Shown piece by piece: positions 53,998-64,000 of a stretch of 64,000 bases of DNA. Made by a program: the position numbers and the translations under genes. A model generated the notes under the pieces. That model was not told the DNA's origin, searched no databases, and was given only the letters and a program-made list of their open reading frames with translations. This stretch comes from Glandiceps talaboti. Taxonomy: Eukaryota > Hemichordata > Enteropneusta > Spengelidae. Location: NCBI RefSeq assembly GCF_964340395.1, contig NC_135563.1, forward strand, positions 8,561,155-8,625,154, in the 5' to 3' direction. Numbering within the stretch: the first letter of the stretch is position 1; each line of letters starts with the position of its first letter.

Positions 53998-54273
53998 ACT
54001 ATACTATTTATAGATAAAATAGACATATTACCATGTACAATGTGTACAAGTGTAATTATTGGTATTTTAACCATTTTCCGTGAATATATTGTCAGTTATC
54101 TGATCACAAAATAATACCTTAGTTATAGGTTTAGGACAACAATGTACGTAATAACTAATGAATATATGAATTTGCTATTTTTGTCATATCAAAAACAAAA
54201 GAATAGTCCATTGATTGCCGTAGAGGGACACCCAATGAATCTGTTATCAAAAGGTCTAAAAATAATAAGTCTA

Positions 54274-54384
54274 GCACGTGGTATTCCCAGACAGTCTCCC
54301 ATTCAAGTACTAACCACGCCCGACGCAGCTTCACTTTGGTGATCGGACGAGAACCAGTTTTTTCTACGTAGTATGGCCGTAGAC
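54274..54384 (-). pseudogene. 5S rRNA pseudogene, 3'-truncated
   Basis: On the minus strand, about 111 bases match the intact 5S gene at 47.2 kb, starting GTCTACGGCCATAC. Substitutions are scattered: the block corresponding to CACCGGTT reads AACTGGTT, box A has a T-to-G change, and box C reads GAATGGGAGACTGTC. After GCACGTG the match stops, so the 3' strand of the terminal stem (GTAGGC) is missing. It therefore probably does not make normal 5S rRNA. It is oriented opposite to the first copy, 7 kb away. Confidence 0.8.
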
Positions 54385-55863
54385 AAGGTATTAAACAGAA
54401 CGTTTGGTATTTATCACTAAAAAGTGCTACTGTTCAGCAATGACTACTTCAATATGTACATGCAGTTGGTGTGCGAAAATACAATCAAAATCCGATACTT
54501 TACAGAAATTAACTTCAATATGATATCAAATATTCCGACACGCCACAGGTAGTTACATGTCATTACAGGTAATCCCAAAGTTGGCGCTGTTTACATCAAT
54601 CGCAAGTTGTCCGACTAGTAGTAAAGAAACCACACTATTTAAATTCGTTATCACAAAAGTTACTTTTTTTAAATAGGAGTTATGTACATTAAATCGCTAG
54701 TCGAGACTGTTTGTTGTGCTGCTGAATTGGTTGACACCTAGCCTGGTGAGGAGTTCGAAGGGCCGATAATCACGAGTTAGTTAGTCTTGGTTACCCCAGC
54801 CTCTCGCCGCGCTGGGGGCTCTGCGTAAGAGACCACCCCAAACGAATGTGTATGGCGTCGAAAAAAGAAAGTGTGTAACTTGGCATTCTCCCTCCTCAAC
54901 CCGAACTGAGATAGAATGGCCACTGTGACCATAGTGAAAATCTGGACTTATAAATAAAAACGACATATCACGACATTTGATCCTTTGGAACACTTTATAT
55001 TGTACTAATAATCATAGGAACTCAAAAGGTTTGTTTAAGTTACCCTTTCAGTGTGTCGGTATTTCATGAAAGGGATTCCTATATTTAAAAATTGCGCATT
55101 GTGGTGATCTATTTGTCGGAAACTACTCTAAACTTTTATAGAAATAGATTCAACTTTAAGTGTACTTTACTTGTGTACATAGTAAAGTGTGTTCAACCAT
55201 CAAATTAGATAACATCTAAGCTCTACGGTATTATGAGCCTGAGGAGTTACGTACATTAATCTTGCATTCCTTATATTCGTACCTGCAGAAGAGCGCCCCA
55301 GGCTGTTGATTTTGGCCATGTTTTTAAAACGAGCAGGGGACTCAATAATTAACTCACGTTAGGATTTAGGTAGTGCTAAGACTGCAATGTATCTTGGTAC
55401 GTAGTAGCCGCGACATTAATTAATCAACCGGTCCTCTGGGCGAGCGTGGACTTGCAATTGGTTTGAACTTAAGATAGTCTTCATGCCCTTGAAACAGATA
55501 TAGTTGCTGTAGGCAACTTGTTATACAAATTTAATTGTGTGTCAATGTGAATACCATCTGATGAAGAGAGGACGCGCTTATATTTACTCTCAATGCACTT
55601 TATCACAGTCTCGCTATCATAAGGGTATGTGTTTGCCTTAGATTTGGTCGATATCTCTATGAGTCCTCTCATTTTGTTTCGAATGAACTCATTTAGTATA
55701 ATGTGTGTACTTCCCGGGTGTACTTTCACTACCTTTAGTTTTGTGAGACGCGTGCGTTAATTTATTACTCCTCGGATTACCCCACCCATGGGGAAAGTTA
55801 TAGCTACTTTTCGGAAAACCTGAATGATTCATGAAAAGAAAAAAATCTCTATAATCACCGATA

Positions 55864-56255
55864 AGGCATAAAAAATTGTCTGATTCCGATTACGCTTAGT
55901 GCGAGACTTCATAATTTTCGAGATTTTCATGATTTTTTTTCTCGAATACGTAAAAAAAGTTTAGGTCGGCAGTGAAAAACTAGGTGGGGTCGGGTAACCA
56001 GAAACAAACATTTTTTGACCGACTGTAAACTTGTTTTTAAGTATTCGAGAAAAAAAAATAAAATCTCAAAAACTGTTAAGTTTCACAAGAAATAATGGGT
56101 GCGGAAACTGACATCAATTTAAAAAGACATTATAAAACTGTTCTTCCAATCTGTAATGGCGGTACATCCGATGAGAAAAAACCAATAACACAGAGACCAT
56201 ACGGAAAACATAATTGCTTGAAGTAGTTAGACACTCACATATGGAAAACAAATAT
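55864..56255. mobile_element. Head-to-head pair of truncated family A elements (copies 6 and 7)
   Basis: A minus-oriented truncated copy (55864-56016) abuts a plus-oriented truncated copy (56019-56255) with almost no spacer. Confidence 0.7.
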
Positions 56256-57299
56256 AAGCGAGAGATGAGTTAGGGAACTATGATATTTGAGTGTGTTCAG
56301 TAAAACCATGCTATCACTTAGTATCAGTTGAAATAAATTGATTTTTCCTTGACAGGTCTGTGCACTTTTCCCGAGCTCAGTCGTGGTTGTCGATAGGTTG
56401 GTGGATTAGAAACCAGCTTCTAGTGAGACCGTACACAATTTATGATAAACTTAATTCGTCTTAGATTACAACAGATGCAAACCATAAAGTGCAAATGACT
56501 GTACACCGTATACTCAATATCTTGTAGTTCATGAACCGTGCAATGTCTAATCTCAACGCTTGACATACAAGGTTAGACATGTTTACTGGGGTGTCGTGTT
56601 CTGCAATTTACGGATTGTCCCGTCACCTTAGGGTCTGGCTTGCCATCATTAGAATGATTATACTTTGCGGTCGTACTAAATCTGTTGTCTAATTTGGTTT
56701 AGGCATGACCTGCGAATGATTAATCTCCAACCGTATCACATCGTATATCAGCCATAATATCAAGTTTTAGAGTGACTTTTACAGGAAGCCAAAGTTCTGT
56801 CATACAAAATGCACCATAATTCCTTTGATAGTGGCAGTTAATTTAGACATTGCGCTTCACTCAGTTTTCACCCAAAGTAATTGGCAAAGTTTTCAAAGGC
56901 GTTTTTTGTTAACATCTCGGTAGCAATGCATTTTATTTTTTCTCGTCACTTTTTCTTTCTTGTCCAAAAATACGCACAGCATTTCACATGAAACGTTTCA
57001 GTCATTCAGACTAACGATGATGTCTCTACTAATCGCTTTATAGTATTCCGTAGACTCCAGCTTGATGTCCATGTGTAAATAGTCATAAGAACGGTACGAT
57101 CCATATGTTTGTTTGTCAACAAACTGTGCTATACTGACAGGATTTGATTCAGGTTCTAGGTTCTTGACCATAATTAGGTGATCACATACTTCAGAAATTA
57201 CAACAGAAATAGTCGAAAAATAAGAACAACAATTTTGACAACGGGAATCAAGGGTTCTACTTACTAAGATATGGACACCATGCAACTGAAACTATTGTT

Positions 57300-57880
57300 G
57301 CAGTACTAGTGTTTACACTATCTTGATTACAGAGTGAATATATATCCACACAACAGAGGCACTGCTATCACCCACTTGTATAAATCTATCACATCTAACA
57401 ATGATAGTTTTAGTTTGTGTCTATCCTAAAGTTAACCAAACCTCAACTGCCACTGTAGTATTTTCACCTTATTATACAAGAGTCTTAATTTTAAACATCT
57501 GAATAATTTTTAGTGACTGTATTTTCATTAACTGTATGTACATCCTTACAACTCACCATAGATGACTGCGAGGCTGTCATAATCATATATTTATTTGTAG
57601 TTGTTTAACCTAATACATATTAAATGGATGTTGGTTTAGTTTTAATACTCACAGTAGGGTGGCATTTCTGATGACTTCCTTAACCTTACAGTGTACATTT
57701 TTTGGGACTTCCAGTGTTTACACTATCTTGATTACAGAGTGAATATATATATATCTACACAACAGAGGAACTGCTGTCACCCACTTGTGTAAAACTACCA
57801 CATCTAACAACGAAAGTTTTAGTGTGTGTCTATCTTAGTAAGCCAGCGAAACCTCGATTACCGCTGTCGTAATGTCAGTT
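57300..57880. repeat. Dispersed repeat, two direct copies
   Basis: The two copies share GTTTACACTATCTTGATTAC, ACACAACAGAGG and CTGTCACCCACTTGT.TAAA. Further copies lie at 5570-5790 and near 60.4-60.8 and 63.8-64.0 kb. Confidence 0.65.
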
Positions 57881-57978
57881 ATGACTACGTTGAATTGCTC
57901 GTATATTTTTCATATGCTCTACCTTAGATTGTGTAAGTAATATATAGTTGTAGTATTCCTAGTGACGTCAGATCGTGG

Positions 57979-57980
<2 letters not shown>

Positions 57981-58074
<94 letters not shown>
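57981..58074. repeat. (AT)n tract, ~94 bp
   Basis: An uninterrupted AT dinucleotide run, self-complementary over its whole length. Confidence 0.97.
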
Positions 58075-58076
<2 letters not shown>

Positions 58077-58827
58077 CTGTCACAGAGGTGTTCCGAAAGC
58101 TGAATTACTCCCCTTTATATATTGAAATTATTCACACGCTTGGATTGATCCGACATTACTGAGGGCCCTCAACGTTCTATTTATAGCTTCTGGTCTTTAT
58201 TGAAATCATTGCACAACATGAAAATTAATATAGTATCAAATTTTACAAGTGAATTGGCATTTTGAATCTACTTAAGGTTTTTTTAATATGTCCATGGAGA
58301 GTATAAGTCGTTATCTTACAGACAAAATGAAATAGCTGTAGGTAAGAGAGGCGCTCGTATTGCCGTGACTTACACTACTGTGATACCGCATGTAAGCACC
58401 GAGAGCTATGCTTTTTGATTCATTCCCGTAAATGTACATATATACTTGGGAGATTTTTATCGGGAGGCTGTGTCAGTGGTTAAAACAATCAAGCGTTTAG
58501 TAACGAGAAAAAAAGGTCGTTCGCAATCAATTTGTTACACTTTAAAGTACTCGTGTTGCTCATTTTAATATCGTAGTGACAACGACAGACATCAACGCCC
58601 TCTATATACTGGATATTTTGTTTTTGCTGACAAGGCGATGTATTTACATAATGTACTAATGCTGGTAATAGATCTGGTGTTATCTTCACTGTCGATGCCA
58701 ATACTACTCCTATAGTTTGCTACAACTACAATGTCTCGTAAACGCAGCAGTTGTTTCTACTTAATCTGAAGATATATTTAAGGTATGTGAACTTACTGGT
58801 ATATTTTGACTCAAACATATATAGCGC

Positions 58828-58832
58828 GCGCG

Positions 58833-58869
<37 letters not shown>

Positions 58870-59004
58870 ACACACACTCACACACACACACACACATACA
58901 TACATACTGGTATATTTTGACTCAAACATATATAGCGCGCGCACACACACACACACACTCACACACACACTCACACATACATACATACATACATACATAC
59001 ATAC

Positions 59005-59035
<31 letters not shown>

Positions 59036-59075
59036 CATACATACACACACACACATACATACATACATACATACA

Positions 59076-59107
<32 letters not shown>

Positions 59108-59190
59108 GACACACACATACATACATACATACATACATACATACATACATACATACATACATACATACATACATACATACATACATGCAT
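58828..59190. repeat. Compound (CA)n/(TACA)n microsatellite with internal duplication
   Basis: GGTATATTTTGACTCAAACA followed by TATATAGCGCGC occurs twice (58798 and 58911), each followed by CA and TACA runs. A unit containing the microsatellite was therefore duplicated. Confidence 0.9.
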
Positions 59191-59756
59191 GCATACCTGT
59201 ACGCAGTCCCCCCAGTACGTAGTTGTTCACTTGAAGCAATACTATTATTTATATTGCATATGAGCTGTTCTCGTTGAAATATGTGACATTGTGAGTATTG
59301 TTCAATGCAATAAAAAATAAAGAAATCGTTATGGCGATGTCGTGATATGTTAAAGCTGATTGATGAGACATACAGTATATGCACAATAAAGACTCATCTA
59401 CACGCTTAAATGTAAAATTAAACACGATTTTATCGCTACTTAAAAAAAACTCTACAGCTAAACTTTGCGATTGTACTGTTTTGTGAATATCGTATTCGTG
59501 TTCATAAAAAAAAGACATAACGTGGAGATGGTTAAAAGGTATACGCTATTGACGTAGTACATCGAACGAATACTTCGACTCGAAGTAGTGTGCTGAATGT
59601 ATGACAACTTGAATGACGCATCTAAACAATGTATTTGTGTCTTGGAAAGAAAACTGCTGTACAATGCACTACTCTTGATTTTGCTGCTTGGTCATCGAGT
59701 CAACATCTCAAAGGAGATGAAAAGAAACAGCATTTGGAAAAAAAATTTGTGCTATA

Positions 59757-60080
59757 AAGGCCTAACAAAATTGTTTGGTTCCGCTTACCCGACCCCACCT
59801 AGTTTGTCACTGCCGATCCTAAATATTGTTTCGAGAGAAAAAAAAATAAAATCGCGAAAAATTGTGAAGTCTCGCAAGAAATAGTGGCTGCGGAATCTGA
59901 TATCACCTTCAAAACACAATATAAAACTGTTCTTCCAATCTGTAATGGCTGTAATCTGATGAGAAGAAACCATGGCCAATAACACAGTCAGTGGAAAACA
60001 ACGGAAAACAACTATCTGAACTAGATGCTCACACATGAAAAAAAATTCCCCACCTTTTCTAAAAATGAGCGTAATCGGAA
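59757..60080 (+). mobile_element. Family A element copy 8
   Basis: It begins AAGGCCTAACAAAATTGTTT and has the core TGAAGTCTCGCAAGAAATAG. The right end is shortened near GCGTAATCGGAACC. Confidence 0.75.
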
Positions 60081-61767
60081 CCAGAAATGGGAATGCCACT
60101 CTCAAACAGTAATACATCAAAAGGAACTGTTCACGCCATCAATCAACTATATATTCTATGGCCTAAACAGTGCATAACGGTGCATAAATGACGACCAACC
60201 AACCAAGAATTCATTGGAAATATTTCCTAACCCCATACTCTATGGACATGTGTTTCATTTACAACCTTTCAACACCACAACACTTTGTTTAAAAGACGTC
60301 TTTGATGTATGACATTTATTGAGATGTTATTACTATAAAAAGACCCATAAAACTGACAAGTCGCAACCGTAAAGTGTTGATCTTGATCACATTGTTAGGT
60401 ATGTTTTTGCGATCGTCTCAGATCTATTCTGATTCTTAGTGGAAGGATAGTTACCACACTGGTAATCAAGCCTTTGATTTACTAAAATAGACACAAACTA
60501 AATCTATTGTTCTTCGATGTAGTTGATTCATAAGTGGGTGATAGCGGTTCCTCTGTTGTGTGAATCTAATCACACTGTGCATGTGATCAACATATAGTGT
60601 AAAGGTTGGAAGTCCCAAAACAGCACTGCAAGTTCACGAAGCTCTGAATAAACTAGTTTTCAGAGACGCCTTCATACTGTACTGAGACTGTAATTAAACC
60701 AACGTCCATTTAATAGCTTTCACTATTGAATCGATATGTTGACACAATTGTTTTAGTTTTGTCTTACTTATAAAATTGAAGGCTCGATTACCACAGTAAT
60801 ATTACTGTGGCATGTAGCCATAAAACCACTAAGGGGATGTAACCAGTTAACTTGATCATATGGATGTATGGCTTTGTAATAAAATCTTCTGCAAGTCTTC
60901 CTAAAAGTTGCACACCCCACTGTGTAAAATCATTAACGTAGTTATTGGAAGAAGGCGTAACGACCCATGTGACACAAATTGACCTATATCGTAAAACAGT
61001 GACAGGATATTACAATTCAATTGCGACATCATATACCGGCTCTCTATATTCATACCAGGTGGGTGAATAGCTGTCATGCTATTCTGTTCGTTCGAAAGTA
61101 ATTTATTTCAATCCCCTTGGATTAGGGGTTGTGACAATGAACCCGATACAGATTTGTCTGTCACACACACACACACACCCCACACGTGTCAAGTAAATTG
61201 AATGTTATTTCGATCAAGTCCCATGAGAGGAGATGGTTTCATCTGATAACTCATCGTGAACTGAAGTTGATACCATTGACATGATACAAAGCACACAGTG
61301 ATAGTATAAGGTATGTGACCTCAGTTATTCTTGGTTGCTTGTACATCCTGTTTCATATGATGAGCTGGGTTCAGGGCTTTCAGTTAAGACTTGTTGAGAA
61401 TGCATTATTTTGTACGAAGTCAGACCTTTAGAGGGTGGTAGAATGCAGATTTGCTAATGGATTGAATAAGAACTCTCGGTTCTGTATATATTACGATCAA
61501 ATGCTATAATAGTATCACTGCGATTCGTTGGCAACCGATAGCTCCATATAGGAGTGTTCATCATTGTCCGATGGTGTTTGGTCTCACACAACATCATTAA
61601 GGTAAGTGTAATTATTCTATATATTTAAGTACGAACATACTCATGTATATCATTCACGGTATACACATGTATGTACAGTCGATCTTAGTACCAGCCTGCA
61701 GTATGTACACCTACAGACACGTTTGTGCGTACGTACACATACACGTAAACACAACCAAGATAGCCAG

Positions 61768-61978
<211 letters not shown>

Positions 61979-64000
61979 GACAGACAGAGACAGGCAGGCA
62001 GGCAGGCAGGCAAATAGAAGCAGGTCCACTCACACCCCATAACCCCCAAACACAATATATAACAGTCGCAAGTTCTTCACTGTCTGCTAGGCAAAACAAT
62101 CTCATGCATGCATATGTATACTAAAACATCCGCTGTGAAAGTAAAATTATACCGTGATAGCAGTGACGGGAGGAAATGCCGCGAATGTTCTCATAATATT
62201 GTTGTGCAAAAAGGATTGATTGTCCATCTGTCTGATATGAAATAGTACGGGCAGTAATGAATTTAATGAACATATAATTACGTTTTTATAGACAAAAACT
62301 ATGCAGACAGGGAAAGTTTGAATTACCTGCCACATAGTGTGCCTACTACGGGCGACTTAGAAATGTATGTTGAACAGTAGATGCCTGTCTTCGTAACTTA
62401 TGTACCTCCTGGAACGTGCAGACATCTGTACTGCATTGCACTCACAGATATACCGTGTTGTACATGTATTTTGTTATAACAGAACTTGAACAAAATTATT
62501 CCATTTGATATTAACTTGCCAGGCATCGAGTGTCAGACAACTAGAGCTTAAATCGTTCGTTAATTGTGATTACGCTAGTTGATCAGGCCCATTACAATGT
62601 TACATAATTATTAAATTTTTCACAGCAGTTTAGTCTTTATTTGATTGAATGCGCTTTGCACCACACTGAATAATTCACATGACGACCTTGTTATTAAATT
62701 CATTGAATACATTGCCCTCACGCGATATTAACAAACCACGTCAACCTGTGATGTGCGCCTTATATCCTGGAGTTCACGCCATGGCCTATATGTACGCATA
62801 CATGCATAGGACGCCTCGTCTCTTGTTTTCACATAACCACAACTTATATGTTTACGCTGTGTCTGCTCTTCATCAAAGCAACCTACATGGTGCAAGGCAC
62901 TCATTACAAAAAAAATATTTCGACCAGAAACAAATGAAGGGGAATTTTGAAAGTAAACCATTTGGCTGTTTTGGTCCATTTGGCAAGGACAAACAAACGT
63001 AGTGACCCCGGCCGTCTTCATTTCAGATGACACCTTATAAATAAACACGTGTTGGTTATTCTTAGAATGAAATGAACTTCGTAAGGGATAACCATTAAAT
63101 TTAGATGGAGTGGTGTGTTGAATCGAAATTTAACTCCATAAGCCAACATTTTAAAATCCAATATGACCTACTTCAGAAATGACGTCATCAAAGCGACCCT
63201 CATCAGCCGTTGGCACTTACACATTTAGCATTTTGTCAACTTCCAATGCATTGGTCTGATAGAAACTGTAAAATCGTATTCTAATATAAGTATTTGAATG
63301 AACATATGAACCATAAACAATGCACGGGAGGTGGAGTGCTCTATGATGTAAATAGTTTGTAGAGTAGAGGGTGGCATTCCACACGCTAATTATAACAGAG
63401 GGCGTCATTCCACATTTTTTCACAGAGTAAATACTGTCATGTCGTTTTCTGTCATTCAACTTGTCATTCGTTTTAGTAACTCCCCAAATACTTTGCTTTA
63501 TTAACGTAAAATCAACTTTACTGTAACCTTTTCCTTATAAGTCAGTCTAGACTGTCTAGCTGTCTTCACTGCATGCTCTTTTCCCTCAGGACACTTTTCA
63601 AGACAAGACTCCCTGCATGACCCATGACGTTACATGTCGATCATACCGATGTAAATATGATGGAGGGCATTTAATGTATACAAGGTTAAGACAATTGTTA
63701 GCATGACGTAACATATGCTTATAACCCTATGGTTATACATACCAACTATCTGGGAACTTCTTTTACAGCTAGGACAGTAGAGACAGGCTATTGCCGAAGT
63801 GAGGATTTTCATGGCTTCAACACAGTGTTTACTTGCCTACTGATAATCAAGATGATTAGTTACTACTCTGGCAATCGAGGTTTCGGGCTAGGTTTAATAC
63901 TAAGATAGACACAAACTATTGTTCTGACGTCATGTTGATAGAAGCTATTGAATGGACATTGGTTTAATTATATTCACAGTAGGGTGGCATTTCTGACAAC

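Larger units (their letters stand above)
50789..54273. other. HOPX-like 3' flank
   Basis: The sequence after the stop is probably 3' UTR; AATAAA-like hexamers occur near 51022 and further on, without a clear choice. Microsatellites lie at 51929-52187 and a family A copy at 53645-53997. Sequence on both sides of that copy resembles, in reverse, the repeat at 10330-10640, so family A inserted into an older repeat. Confidence 0.55.

Noticed and set aside
56998-57285. 95-codon minus-strand ORF as a gene
   Set aside because: No domain recognised, no convincing splice sites, and repeat copies lie adjacent; it is too weak to call.
62679-63002. 107-codon plus-strand ORF as a gene
   Set aside because: No recognisable domain and an overlapping minus-strand frame of the same length; probably chance.

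Overview
The window is animal nuclear DNA. It is AT-rich, has GT-AG spliced genes with long introns, and carries many microsatellites, minisatellites and short inverted-repeat elements. The proteins are bilaterian, and the genes look like those of a marine invertebrate, possibly a non-vertebrate deuterostome such as a hemichordate. That lineage guess is low confidence, because no species-diagnostic marker was recognised.

Three protein genes could be read exon by exon, all on the + strand. (1) At 311-4593 are the last six coding exons of a DOCK-C family guanine nucleotide exchange factor (DOCK6/7/8 type), covering the C-terminal DHR-2 domain; the gene begins left of the window. (2) At 9056-39302 is a complete 12-exon ankyrin-repeat gene that encodes 850 residues in one continuous frame and matches ANKRD55 from its first residues through the ankyrin block. 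(3) At 50272-50788 is a complete two-exon gene for a 90-residue homeodomain-only protein. It resembles vertebrate HOPX along its whole homeodomain and to its very C-terminus. It has an intron at homeodomain position 46/47 and lacks the DNA-contacting Asn51. This HOPX-like gene is the most interesting item in the window, and ordinary ORF calling misses it because the second exon is only 78 bases including the stop.

RNA genes: one apparently intact 5S rRNA gene lies at 47166-47284 (+), and a diverged 3'-truncated 5S copy lies at 54274-54384 (-).

The rest is introns and intergenic DNA filled with repeats. I can separate several non-autonomous inverted-repeat (MITE-like) families by comparing copies inside the window. 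They include a family of about 350 bp with eight copies, a family flanked by TTAA, a palindrome of about 350 bp that also has TTAA flanks, a 959-bp element with PIF/Harbinger-like TTA duplications, and a 247-bp element with a perfect 10-bp target duplication whose empty site is preserved in a paralogous repeat. One palindromic family has had a single arm amplified into a 69-bp satellite of about 12 units in ANKRD55 intron 5. Two ANKRD55 splice sites are embedded in tandem arrays: the acceptor of exon 2 and the donor of exon 8. No coding gene was recognised to the right of about 50.8 kb.
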